Part shown: one piece after another, positions 1 through 11,100 of the stretch
Numbering within the stretch: position 1 is the first letter of the stretch
How the letters are laid out: each line of letters starts with the position of its first letter
Position numbers and translations under genes: made by a program
From: Pomphorhynchus laevis
Taxonomy: Eukaryota; Acanthocephala; Palaeacanthocephala; Echinorhynchida; Pomphorhynchidae
NCBI GenBank assembly: GCA_012934845.2
Contig: WNNJ02001818.1
Span: 1-64,000, forward strand
Length of the DNA stretch: 64,000 nt
Direction of reading: 5' to 3'
Notes under the pieces: generated by a model
Databases searched by the model: none
What the model was told of the DNA's origin: nothing
What the model saw: the letters and a program-made list of their open reading frames with translations, nothing else

Positions 1-1586
1 GAGCATCGGTTCTAATTCTACATTCCGTAATACTTTACTGGCTTCGTCAATCAAGATATCTCTAATTATATTATGTCGTACTATAGTTCGTCCTTTCCAT
101 TTGCACGACAGTAAGTGATCTGTCGATTTAACTTATCTGCATCTGCATGATGTTGATGTACAGCGCAAGTCCCATCCATATCTACAGGTCATTCCCGCTT
201 GTATTTCAAAATTATTTAAATAAAATCGTATGTCATCGCTTACTCGAACAGAGAGCCAAGAGGAAGACCCTTTAATAGAGGCGTGCTCTACAACGGTTTT
301 CGATTTTTGATCTAGTTCTGACATTATGTTGATTAATTCACCCTGTTCTAAATCAGATTTTTCTTTTGTTATCATCCGAGCCATTTCTCTTTGCTTTTCG
401 TAAAGCGTTGATCCTCTGATTTTCATATCCAGAAGGTTCCACATTTTTGCTGATCTTGACCATTCCATTTTAGCTATTTTTTGAGGATTTATTATTCCTA
501 GGCCTCCGTTAGCTACTTTAAGGCACAAGACATTAAACCATGTGTGATCAATATCCTCTTTGCCTAGAATTTGAGGCAGTATTTCGTGCTGAATAATCGT
601 AATCAGCTTTTCGAACCATTCGGTTTGACATTCGCATGTTCTTCGAATATAGCTCCATTTATGTTGGTCCGAATATGAATGCAGAATATGCCAGATGCCT
701 CTCACTCTGTGCTACTGATTTAAGCCGAACTAATAAGGAGAGCCATTCGTCAATCTTTTGCTGAACCCAATTCGCTTCAAAGTTTAGAAAACCAATTGAA
801 TAGCCAAGCAATTCTAACCGATGTTTTGTTATGTTTACCCCAAAATCTCGAAATCTTTTTCCATTTGTATTATTTTTTAGATTTATTAGTAATTTGCATT
901 TTGATTCATTTACGAAAAAGCCATATGCTGGACCGAGTTTCTTTATGTGATTGAAAAACAATAGCAATTCTCTTTCGGTGCCAACACACGATACATCATC
1001 CGCATACCATTTTTGCGTTATTGTTGGACATAACGAATTCAATTTTGTTATCAGCGGTATCGTGGCTGCCGCGAAAGCGATCATAGCAATCGGATCACCT
1101 TGTGTGAATCCTTCTTTCGACTCTATTATTTCATTATCTATAATCAATATTGGATTGTTGTTGTAAGTATTTTTTTAATATTGTTTTGAGAGGAGGACAT
1201 ATCCTGGAAATGTTTTCTATAGCTACTTTTCGGTTTATGCAGTTGAATGCATTTTTGGCATCTATGAGTAAGAGACAAGCTTTCGATTCTTCTTTCAACA
1301 TCGACCGTTGACTTCTTACGACGTATTCCATCCCGCACTTTTGACCTGCGCAAAGCTGAAAGTTACCGGCTACATCCTGTACATGTGTTTGTATTATCTG
1401 CAGGACTGCTTTCGATATAATCCTTCTGTATACTTCTCCAATACCTATTGGACGAACTCCAGGTCTCTTGTCAAGCACCACAAGTCGACATATAACGATC
1501 GCATCCAAATATTTCTCATCAATTTCGGTTGTAGCAATGCGTCTTGCCAATTTTGCCATGCTATAGACCAATTCATATGATTCCAT
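1..1586 (-). pseudogene. Frameshifted reverse transcriptase of a LINE-like retroelement (runs off window start)
   Basis: Three consecutive minus-strand frames (1586-1134, 1147-659, 705-133) read as one reverse transcriptase broken by frameshifts. A fourth shift near 133 lets the frame run on to base 1. The first piece has RPIGIGEVYRRII and LLIDAKNAFNC. The second has FTQGDP and the catalytic WYADD. The third has a GGLGIINP motif typical of the RT connection region. The last stretch (120-1) has a Cys and an RHNIIRD-like motif seen in the C-terminal part of such polymerases. Each break falls where the family protein would be continuous, so these are disabling mutations and not separate genes. 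No endonuclease is visible because the start and end are missing or outside the window. I recognise the RT type but cannot assign the clade with confidence. Confidence 0.8.
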
Positions 1587-1644
1587 ATCATTAGGAAAAG
1601 TAATAATATAATAATCATGTCAATAGTAATCATAAAGAAAATCA

Positions 1645-1711
1645 AACCGTAGCTACCCTTGTTAACTTTACAATAAAAATCTAATCCATTAAAATCTTGT
1701 CCATTAAAATA
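1645..1711 (-). repeat. Remnant of a gypsy leader and gag start abutting the LTR
   Basis: Directly outside the left LTR, read on the minus strand, there is a short leader, then ATG with the codons MDKI, then a stop a few codons on. The MDK start matches the gag start of the neighbouring intact element (MDKLF) and of the copy near 28980 (MDKIL). The ATGGACAAGAT motif is followed by a second imperfect ATGGAT. Bases 1645-1685 also match 6239-6285 (and 29862-29908), so this is a mosaic junction. Confidence 0.5.
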
Positions 1712-1888
1712 CAATAGTTGAATAAATTGAACCGAGTGGTGAATACAATACGGAAGTTTTATTCAAATTAAATAAGCCAAAGTCCACGTATTTTATTAAA
1801 ATAAAAATGTGTGGTATAATTTAGACAAGACTATAATCTTTATTCAACTATCTAAAATAATAATAGTCAGAGTTTATTTAATACGACA
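1712..1888 (-). repeat. 3' LTR of gypsy-1 (full-length, about 177 bp)
   Basis: The stretch 1811-1888 is repeated at 5589-5666 with no difference seen. In element orientation the LTR begins TGTCGTATT and ends near CAACTATTG. It is longer than the other LTR by about 82 bp (roughly 1727-1809). That extra part is also found near 28985-29085, so it belongs to the family's LTR. Confidence 0.75.
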
Positions 1889-1900
1889 TTCTCCCACACT
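1889..1900 (-). other. Polypurine tract of gypsy-1
   Basis: Read on the minus strand the bases just before the 3' LTR are AGTGTGGGAGAA. This is a purine-rich stretch where plus-strand DNA synthesis of an LTR element is normally primed. It lies directly after the gag-pol stop codon (1902-1904). Confidence 0.6.
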
Positions 1901-1901
1901 T

Positions 1902-4900
1902 TCAAATGGAACTGATGTCGTAATCGCGTAGATACTCTGGAGTTTTAACACGTCGACCGTATCGACTGGCAGCAGTTTTCTGAGGTCTAGTTGCACTGGC
2001 GTCCTGACTCGGATTACTTGGTATACCGGTTCCGTTATTGTTTGAGTCGACTTCCTGATAAGTACTTGCGGTCTCGTCCAGAGTACTCAACGGAGCTTCC
2101 GGGAGTGTTGCGAATCTGTCATCGCACACATTCGAGCCATCATTGATCGATTGACATTCATGATAATCCTTCCCGTTTCCGTTTGGAAACGGCGCCAGAT
2201 GTTTTAATGATACGATGCTTCTTGTTCCGTCGCAACGTTCTATTTGCGCTGTTTTTGCATTGCAATCAGTCATTTTTACTACCTCCGTTTTATCGTCGTA
2301 TTTTCCCGTAGTAGCGTGTCGCTTAAGAACGGCTAGACCCGGATTTAAAAGCCAATCGGGTGTGTTCACAGTGGAACTTGTTCGTCGCTCGAACTTGAAG
2401 AAACGCTCGTGAGGCGTGCAGTTTGTGGCCACGCACAACAATGACCGCATCGAGTGAAGTGCAATAGGTAAGTACTGTTGCCACTGCGATATATCGAGAC
2501 TTCTGGATGATAGAGCAAATTCGATAGTTCGCCAGATTGTTCCATTGGTCCGTTCGATCTGAGAATTTCCAGTAGGGTTGTACGGACTAGAGTGACTCAG
2601 AGTGATTCCATGCTTGATAAGAAATGACCTGAAGTTGCGAGCAATAAAAGCCGGTCCCTGATCACAATGGACACACTCCGGGAGACCGAAAAGAAAGAAG
2701 AGGCTGTTTAAACATCTGACAACTGTATCGGCCGACATATCATGGCAAGCGAATGCAAACGGGTACCTCGAAAATTCATCGATTATAGTGAGCAAGTACC
2801 GCTTACTATTATGACTAGGCAGAGGACCCTTGAAATCCATCGAAATCCTTTCGAATGGCCTGGTAGCTTTAATGAGGTTAGTTGGTTGTAGCCTGTAATA
2901 CTGGGGTTTAAGCTTGGCACATGTTTGACAATTGGAGATGACTTGACGGACTTCGGTGAGTGAATAAGGTAAATTCCTTGTTTTTACAAAATGATACAAC
3001 CGCGTGACTCCAGGATGGCAGAATGTATCATGAATCTCTCTTAACCTATCAAGGTCATTAGATGTACACGTTGAACAGGTAATTCTAGACAGCGCATCAG
3101 CCGTGATATTCTCGGACCCCGGACGGTACAGCAAATCAAATGAGAACGCAGCCAATTCCATCTTCCAACGAATTAATTTTTCGTTCTTAATTTGACTACG
3201 GTGATTCTTTTTGAAAATGAAAGAAATGCTTCTTTGGTCCGTAATGACACGGAAATGTCTACCCAAAAGGTAGTGACGCCACGACTTCAGTGCCTCAACG
3301 ATAGCTAGCGCTTCCTTTTCGACTGAGGAATACGCACGGGCAGATGCTTGAAGAGTCCTGGAAAAAAAAGCGACAGGACTATCCTCTTGTGATAAAACGG
3401 CGCCAATTGCGAAGTTAGATGCATCCGTTTCGACTGTAAGAGGTTTATTAGGATCAATTGTTGTAAGCACGGCATCCATTACATCCTTACACATAGACTG
3501 GAACGCTTCCATGGCCTCCATTTGCAAGGGAAAGGATTGACACTCGATTAGTGGTCGGATACGTTCGGAATAATTTTTAATCCATCGGGAATAATGAGCA
3601 AGCATTCCCAGCAGTCTCTTCATTTCCTTTTCACAAGTTGGTTCTTTCATGTCACGCAGTGGCTGCGTGCGTTCAGGGTCGGGACGAAGTCTGTTGTGCT
3701 CGATCACATAACCAAGTATACTGAGTCGGGTAGTAGATTCTTGACACTTTTCCTTGTTTAAGGTTATATTGTATTTTTGGATAGCCTTTAGCAGCTCGTT
3801 CAAATTTTTGTCATGGTGAGAGACCGAACTTCCACACACTACCAAATCGTCGAGGTAGGCGAAGGTACCTTCGAGGTTCTCCTTTCGTATTATCTGGTCA
3901 ATCACCCGTTGAAACACTGCGGGTGCATTGGTCAGGCCAAATGGAAGACGTCTAAACTGATACAGAGAGCCATCCGCTTCAAATGCAGTGAATTTACGAT
4001 CGGATGATTGTAGCTCCAATTGGTGATAGGCAGATTTCAAATCAAACTTACTGTAAACAGAGTATTGTGAAATTCGCTCCGCCATTGTATCAATCCGTGG
4101 AAGGGGGTACGCGTCCAAAAGGGTGAATTTATTTATTGTTGTCGCATAGTCCACAACCAAACGCCGCCTCCCACTATCGCCGCCAACTACAACGACCTGC
4201 GCCCTCCACGGTGCCTGACACCTTTCAATAACACCTTCTTTCAACATTCTAGAAATCTCAGCCTTGATGAAATGCATATGATGTGGTGCATATCGTCTGG
4301 ACTTGACGGCAATCGGGTGACAGTCTGCTGTCAGAGACGAAAAAGGAGATGGCGTCTGAACTTGTATTGTACATACAGCACCCATCGTCAACGGAGGTCT
4401 TTCGCCTTGAAATTTCATAGTAACTGATTGATGGCAAGAAAGAAATGGGTGTCCTAAAATGATGTCACTGCATAAATTGTTGAGACATAACAAGCGAACA
4501 GACTTGTATTCCACTCCCTTGACTGATAAATTAACGACACAGCAGTAATATATCGCAGATCCGTGTTCAGTGGATGCCATACACACCTGACGTCTGAAAG
4601 GGACTTGTCTTATACTCAAGCGTTTTGCCACTGCATTATCAATGAAATTTTCACCGCTTCCAGTGTCCAATAAAGCCATTACTCGGTGATCGTTGAGTTG
4701 TACCTCCATCTTTGCCTGTGCTATATCGTCAAACTTTGTAGCAGATAAAGAGAGTGTAGCTACTGATGGAAATCGGTCAGGAGATTCGCAAGTTGTAGCA
4801 GCAGCCCGAGTCCCATTAATACTATCTGACCGGCAAACAATCGAAAAATGCCCGATCTTATTGCACCTGCGACAGTGTGCAAGTCTGGCAGGACACTTGC

Positions 4901-5558
4901 TTCGAGGATGTCTATCCCGACCACAGAAAAAACAGCTTGACTTTGCATGTGTTACCGAAGCGCACGGTTGAGCTTCCCATTCGACCTTATTTTGTTCCGG
5001 TACTGCTGACACGTGTATATCCGCTATCCGATACGCTTCAGCGTTTGATTGTGCCGACTCAAGCGTCCTAGCTTTTTCAACGGCTTCAAGCAAGGTGAGT
5101 TTTGGCACCTCAAGCAGGCGTTGTCTGATCTCGCCCGATTTTAGTCCTGAAATAAAGGCGTCGCGGACACACAAACTACGATGTTCGTCTGCTTTGACAT
5201 CGTGAAATTCACAATTCTTTGCAAGTTTATCCAATATGTGGACAAATTCATCAATAGATTGATCTCGCAATTGTTTACATGTACTCAATTGAAAACGACC
5301 AAATACATCATTTTTAGGCTTTAAATATAAGTCATCCAGATGACGAATTGCCAAATTGTAGTTGTCAATATCCGATATATAATTGAACACATTCGGGCCA
5401 ACATGGTTGATTAGAATATCTAACTTGTCGTTTTCGTCAAGATCGGGAACTTTCGTTAAATATTTCTCGAATCGACGTTTCCAGTGTCTCCAGCAATTCT
5501 CCGATTCCACTGTGTTTGTGACTGTTGTGAACAGCTCTGGCTTGAAAAGCTTATCCAT
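1902..5558 (-). CDS. Intact gag-pol polyprotein of a Ty3/gypsy retrotransposon (gypsy-1)
   Basis: One uninterrupted frame of 1218 residues encodes the whole replication machinery. A gag capsid-like region (1 to about 190) is followed by two CCHC zinc knuckles (Cys209-Cys222 and Cys229-Cys242). The aspartic protease has DTGSG at about 298. The reverse transcriptase has FDLKSAYHQL near 505 and catalytic YLDD at 568-571. RNase H has TDAS at about 711. The integrase has an HHCC zinc domain (His843 to Cys880) and a D,D,E core at about Asp908, Asp966 and Glu1003. Integrase after RNase H is the Ty3/gypsy order. Gag and pol share one frame, with no frameshift. The Met start lies 13 bases from the 5' LTR. 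No envelope gene follows. The intact frame and matching LTR segments suggest recent activity. It is the only intact one among three gypsy copies here. Confidence 0.95.
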   Translation of the reverse strand: MDKLFKPELFTTVTNTVESENCWRHWKRRFEKYLTKVPDLDENDKLDILINHVGPNVFNYISDIDNYNLAIRHLDDLYLKPKNDVFGRFQLSTCKQLRDQSIDEFVHILDKLAKNCEFHDVKADEHRSLCVRDAFISGLKSGEIRQRLLEVPKLTLLEAVEKARTLESAQSNAEAYRIADIHVSAVPEQNKVEWEAQPCASVTHAKSSCFFCGRDRHPRSKCPARLAHCRRCNKIGHFSIVCRSDSINGTRAAATTCESPDRFPSVATLSLSATKFDDIAQAKMEVQLNDHRVMALLDTGSGENFIDNAVAKRLSIRQVPFRRQVCMASTEHGSAIYYCCVVNLSVKGVEYKSVRLLCLNNLCSDIILGHPFLSCHQSVTMKFQGERPPLTMGAVCTIQVQTPSPFSSLTADCHPIAVKSRRYAPHHMHFIKAEISRMLKEGVIERCQAPWRAQVVVVGGDSGRRRLVVDYATTINKFTLLDAYPLPRIDTMAERISQYSVYSKFDLKSAYHQLELQSSDRKFTAFEADGSLYQFRRLPFGLTNAPAVFQRVIDQIIRKENLEGTFAYLDDLVVCGSSVSHHDKNLNELLKAIQKYNITLNKEKCQESTTRLSILGYVIEHNRLRPDPERTQPLRDMKEPTCEKEMKRLLGMLAHYSRWIKNYSERIRPLIECQSFPLQMEAMEAFQSMCKDVMDAVLTTIDPNKPLTVETDASNFAIGAVLSQEDSPVAFFSRTLQASARAYSSVEKEALAIVEALKSWRHYLLGRHFRVITDQRSISFIFKKNHRSQIKNEKLIRWKMELAAFSFDLLYRPGSENITADALSRITCSTCTSNDLDRLREIHDTFCHPGVTRLYHFVKTRNLPYSLTEVRQVISNCQTCAKLKPQYYRLQPTNLIKATRPFERISMDFKGPLPSHNSKRYLLTIIDEFSRYPFAFACHDMSADTVVRCLNSLFFLFGLPECVHCDQGPAFIARNFRSFLIKHGITLSHSSPYNPTGNSQIERTNGTIWRTIEFALSSRSLDISQWQQYLPIALHSMRSLLCVATNCTPHERFFKFERRTSSTVNTPDWLLNPGLAVLKRHATTGKYDDKTEVVKMTDCNAKTAQIERCDGTRSIVSLKHLAPFPNGNGKDYHECQSINDGSNVCDDRFATLPEAPLSTLDETASTYQEVDSNNNGTGIPSNPSQDASATRPQKTAASRYGRRVKTPEYLRDYDISSI

Positions 5559-5571
5559 ATGCCGCGAATAT

Positions 5572-5666
5572 CAATAGTTGAATAAACTGTGGTATAATTT
5601 AGACAAGACTATAATCTTTATTCAACTATCTAAAATAATAATAGTCAGAGTTTATTTAATACGACA
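5572..5666 (-). repeat. 5' LTR of gypsy-1, internally deleted (about 95 bp)
   Basis: It matches both ends of the 177-bp LTR at 1712-1888 but lacks about 82 internal bases. The gag ATG follows within about 13 bases, leaving little room for a separate primer-binding site. No target-site duplication is visible: the outer flanks of the two LTRs differ. Confidence 0.75.
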
Positions 5667-6551
5667 GCTTTCGGCCCCTGTTCCTCTACCCAACATAGCA
5701 GCGGGGCCAAATACACGCTAATGATGTATTTCCTAAAATACATCAATATCTAAAAACAGCAAAGAACAATAGTAATAAGTTAAGTAGATATAAACGGCAC
5801 AGTTGTTGAAGAATAGAGCAAGTATCTCTCAGTTTAATCCCTCGCGGTCTTCCCTTAAGAATATATTCAAAAATGAGAAGTTTGTTAGTTTGAACCATAA
5901 TGCATCTGGTTGGATTGGTACATTTGATTTTGACAATATTTAGGAACAGTTTATTCCCAATCACAATTGCGAATGTATTCACACTGCGCAACTTCTACCG
6001 CCTTGATGTAGCTTCACAGGAGTAGATACTTGTCAGTTTCCGGCATCGTGAATGCTGAAATCCTACACCAAGATTCTCCAAAGCCCATTCAGTCATCTCA
6101 TCTAGAGTATGCTAGCTTTTGACAGACTGTCAGAGAAATGAGATCGTCATTTCTATGCTGCAAGCACCACCGTATATTCAGTTGATCCTTAAATTTCAGA
6201 ATAAATCCAATTTAAGGAATAAAATGAAGTGTAAAAATTCAAACCGTAGCTACCCTTGTTAACTTTACAAAAAAATCTAATTCTTGTAGTCATTATTCGA
6301 AAGCGTTTGACAAAAAATGCTTTAATAAAAAATAGCTCTAGTAATACTCATTTGATCGGGGAATATCTATGTATATGCAGATGTCTCTCGAGTACTATCT
6401 TGCAAAATGTTGACATCCTTGACTCTGCTCATGTGATGATATTTAGCAGTGTCACTTGAATATAAAAAAACATTATAACCTGTGTTTTAACATTATAGAT
6501 ATTGCTGAATAATAACCATGACCTAACTGCTCTTACTTTCGCAATTTACGA
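5665..6551. repeat. Duplicated 887-bp block, copy A
   Basis: This block recurs at 29288-30175 at a constant offset of 23623 bases, with only about three differences seen (one base near 6160, one near 6460, one extra A in copy B). It starts inside the PLE-associated 3' motif (cagctttcggccc) and ends at gcaatttacga. The ORFs inside are short, have no recognisable domain and do not look like genes. The function is unknown. It is probably a mosaic of mobile-element pieces copied recently. Confidence 0.85.
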
Positions 6552-7081
6552 CGGTTTATTCAACAATATTGTAATCACTTAAAACATTTAAAAACAAAAT
6601 ATACGTGTCGATACCCACAGGAAAATAATATACCAAATTGGTTATGAAATAACAAAAGATTTTATGTAAGACTACATGATAGGTGATCGAAGTATCTAAC
6701 AAAAGTAATTCATGCTTATATCCATCAAGTCAATCATGGTTATCTGTGTAGCTTAAATTCTTTACTAAATATTTATTTTGAATTTAAAGTATGGTCAGTT
6801 TTACATTTTCTACGACATAGACCACTTAAAGTTTAATCCAAACATCCGCAAACGCACAATGTGCAACTGGCTAAATTAAAATATTCAGGTACCGTCTCAA
6901 TTTGATTTTACAATTTGCTTCGACAATATGCACCAACGAATCATCGGATGAAAGAGCATTATGTAATGAAATCTACTTAAATAGGGCATAACAGAGAAAC
7001 ACCAGAGAATGAAGCCAAGGAACGAGATGAAATCCTTTTTCTTAACCACGGGAAATTTTAACAAATCTTACTTGTAAAGAA
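6552..7081. other. About 530 bp present in copy A only
   Basis: In copy B the base after gcaatttacga continues straight into the gypsy fragment. In copy A about 530 bp intervene. I see no coding potential or terminal repeats in it. It is either an insertion in A or a deletion in B. Confidence 0.5.
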
Positions 7082-7285
7082 AAAAGTTGTTCAACGCCTC
7101 GTTGACCACGTATACTACGGTGTCAAAAGAATCCGTACTGGGAGCGGCATATTTTAACGATACAATCTACTAGAGTGGCTGGTTGCACCCGATCCTCGTA
7201 CTTTGATTGATCTTGCCTCATTCATACCCGATTATTGTCCTTCAACCAATCAGGTAAAATATTATATCTGGATGTTCGTCTATCA
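7082..7285 (-). pseudogene. Gypsy-3 fragment, end of pol
   Basis: It matches 30176-30379 at roughly 93 percent by eye. The minus-strand reading has a DWL motif corresponding to TPDWLLNPG near the C-terminus of the intact gypsy-1 pol, with several stops. It is a decayed fragment of the same family as the element at 30.2-35.8 kb. Confidence 0.55.
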
Positions 7286-8133
7286 ACGTATTTCATTTAA
7301 AATTGAAATTTAAAATAAAAGTCATTTTTATGAATCGACTAATAAATAACAAACAAAATAACAAAAGATAATATCAGAAAATAGATAATTGTTATATAAG
7401 ATTTTATGGATCATTATCGATGTTCGTCTATAAAATATTTAAAAATAAAAATAAAAATAAAAAATAAAAATAAAATAAAAATATTTAAAATATTTTTAAA
7501 AATATTTAGAAATATTTAAAAATATTTTTTATTTTAATTTTTTTATAAAAAAATCAATAAAAATCAACCTTCACTAACTTTTTTAGTTGTGTATTAAGAA
7601 CAAGTTGAGTGTCCCCTAATTATGAAAAGTCGTGCATTAGAAAATTGTTGAGCTGCAAATTTTATTGAAACAAAACAATTCGTTTTTCGAACAAACGCCA
7701 ATAAGTTGACAAACCACTTTGTAATTTTAAAATCTGATATTTATGATTTTAGCTATAAATGATCTGAACTGATGTATGTGAGCAGCGGCAAAAAATTATA
7801 AAACCCTAGAAAATGAATTTATTAATATTTTTTTCTCCTGTAGGCAATGATACATCACATACAATGGACTATAGTAGTTTGCCATGCGGTATACAAAAAT
7901 ACTGTGAAAAAAATGGAAAGTCGACGAAAAAACAATTAATTTTAAAATTTATAATTCAATGTCAAATAATTAGAATATCAAATTGGAATAGAAAGATCAT
8001 AAAAGTTGACAAAGGGAATTTATTTCGCTAAAATATATAAGTAAGGAAGATTTGTGTGGTAAAAAGCGAGATTTATAAATTCCAAAGGAGTTCTGAATAC
8101 GCGGGCATGCAAGGATACCTATGTGACTTTGTA
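7286..8133. other. A/T-rich spacer downstream of ISCU
   Basis: Bases 7300-7345 match the PLE-associated tail (tttttatgaatcgactaataaataac). Bases 7437-7550 are low-complexity A/T runs of aaaat and aaatattt. The rest, up to the ISCU stop codon, shows no coding sequence I can support. Confidence 0.5.
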
Positions 8134-11100
8134 TTAAGATGAAATAGTTGCAGGTTTGTCTACTTTCGACTGTCCGTGTATCTTTTGCTTTGCTTTGTAA
8201 TTATCAATAGCTGCCTTGATAGCGTCTTCCGCGAGCACTATAAATTGAAATGTCTACAATGGACTAATATTTTTAAATTTAATACTTGAGCAATGCAGCT
8301 TTACAGGCGGTAGACATAGTTCTTTAGCTATAACTGTGTTTTTCAAGTGCCTCGCGTCGTCTATCTAAATTTAAACCACAAATAAATTATTATAATACCA
8401 TAGAAAGTATAATACAATATAATATAATGTATAATATAATATAATAGAAAAGTATAATACAATAAAAAGCATTATAATGCATGTATATAATACATGTAAG
8501 CATTATATATACATATATACATTACATTATATTATTATAATATTATTATATATTATTAATATTATTATATTAAATCATTATAATATTATTAAGGAAAAAG
8601 GATGAACTTATTTTAGACTCTCAGCCTCTTGAATTTTGCAAGAATGTTACATATTTTGGGTTGCAGTTGAATTCTAGATGGTCTTTCACCTCTCATGTCG
8701 AGGAAAAGACTTCGAAGATTTCTATGGCTACCTCTAGTGTACGTAATTTGGGTGCTCTTTCATACGAAGGTGCTATTAAATACTTTCGTGTAATGATATT
8801 TCCAATTTTAACATAATGTTTACCGGTAATATGGTCGGACTTATCATCTTCGAACTTTGCTCAAATTGAAAACATCAGAACAGATTTATTAAGCACATTG
8901 TGGGTGTTTCAGTGAAATGTTCTTCTACATCGGTCGCCATATTATCTCGCATTCCTACTTGCTCTAATTATATTCGCGCAATCTTCAATTTGCCAAAAAT
9001 TCAAGCGTTTTCGATTAATGAATCTGAATTTATTCTGAAAAGATTCAAACTTAATTCTGAGATGTATTTAACACCCATATTTTGACAGACTCGTTGGCAG
9101 CAGGCTTGTTATATTAAGATACCATTACTATGAAGGTTTTCTATTCACGGTTATCATGATAAACTTTGCATTATTAATATTCCAATTCATCCAGTCTCCG
9201 TTCAATGTAAATGTGTATTCTGTGGCTCTCCGTGTGAATCCTTACTGCATATTGTATTTTGTCCATATTTATCTAAATTAGGATTAGCTGAGATTGACAA
9301 ACTACGCAGATTATGATATACCGCTCACCTGCCGAAATTCCTATTGAAGTATTAACATGTAGAAAACTGATCTTAAATATATATTTTTTGCCTGTTTTAC
9401 GGAATGCAATATTTCTTTGTTTTTCAATCCCTACCGAAAAGTTACGCGGATAAATAAATTTCTCTACATTATTATTATATATACATTACATTTATTTATA
9501 ATAAATGTAATGTATATAATACAATAGAAAAGATTTAATAATACATGATTTAATTCCTATATGTATCAACGTATATTAAAATTCATAAAATTTTATATTA
9601 ATTTAAATTCTCGAATTGAAACGAACTTATATAGTTTTTTAAGTTGAATTTCATCGTTTTAATTGTAAAATGTTCCTTCTTAGTAAAACAAATATTTGAT
9701 ATAATGTATTGAAATTACTATTATTTTAATAAATACATATTATTATTTCTTACTAATGAAGAGTGAACCCGCTTCATCATTGGGTATCCTAACGTCTTTC
9801 GACAAAGCGATCTTGTGGCTTTGACGTGTGCTTACAGATAAGTCAATAAAAAGTGCATGCTTGAGGTTTGAATCCCGTACAATAGAGTTTGCAATGCACA
9901 CGCCTCCGCCATTCGGCCACGCGGGGTTTATTTCTCACTAATAGAAATGATTAACAAGCAATCAAAGTGTGTTAATTCTACATTTCTCTAATTGAATATT
10001 ATTGCCTAACTTAATAATTTTGAATTCGTGAAGCTATAAAACAGCTTACATTACGCACTTAAAATCGATTTTGCATTCATTGATGTCAAATAATCAACAT
10101 TCTTCATATCACAATTGAAATTTGGACATTTTTATGATAAGTTGTCTAGTAACTTAAATTGCATGGGTCTACGATATGTGGGCTTGTGTCGTTCTCAGTA
10201 CTAAAACACCTACATGCGTATTTGCTTTTAGTAACAAATTTGCAAAATTTACTGCTATTCATAACTGCTTGCAATCTATTATATATATACATTAAATATC
10301 GCAATTCTACGTTTTTACAGTACAGAACAGTTTTTTCTAAAACCACACCGAGTGAATAAGTAAAATGCGGATTCTATGGTTAAATAGATATAAGAACAAA
10401 GAACATAGCACAAGCAGGTCAGTGATCATACCATTCAATACAACGATAGAAGGAGCTTTAAATGGACAACTAAATAGTCACATTACATTAGGCGTATCAA
10501 GAGGCTTATACGTAAAAAGTGCTAGGACTGTTTACAAAATACACGGAAAGGATGTAAAAGTACAAATCCCAATTTGAGAATAGCGGAATCCAATTTTAAT
10601 CTCTAACACAGGCCACACTTTATACTGATTGGCATTCGTTCATTTATGAAAATGCTTATAATAATTCTGTTTTTTTCTACTTAAATTTGTTTCAAACAAA
10701 AATTACTCGTTTCATTTGCAAATAAATTGTAAATTTATAAAGAACTTAAAATTCTACAAATTTTGAATTCTATATGGATTTATGGAGTTTCTAAATTGTA
10801 TCTTATTTCTAAAAATTAAATAATTCTACAAAACGCTAGAAACCATTTTAAATGTTTCACAAATCTCGCGATAAATTTCAGAATGTAACTTAAAGTTGTA
10901 AAGTTTATTAATGATATTCAAATATATCAAATTTAATTAATACACTATTTAATACATTATCATTACGTTAAGTATTATTGATACATATAAATAATTTGAG
11001 AAAAAAGTTTTTTAATTATTTGAGAAAAAATATTTAAAAAAATGTTTGAGAAATAAATACCATACAATACTTATTAAAAATATCGGCGGTTAGCGAACGA

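Noticed and set aside
5743-6459. ORFs of 82 and 67 codons in the duplicated block
   Set aside because: They are conserved only because the whole block is duplicated, including non-coding parts. No domain or codon pattern supports them.
10146-10346. Minus-strand ORF ending in a presequence-like [25 protein letters not shown]
   Set aside because: Only 38 codons from the ATG, overlapped by an ORF on the other strand, with no splice-compatible partner found. It may be chance.
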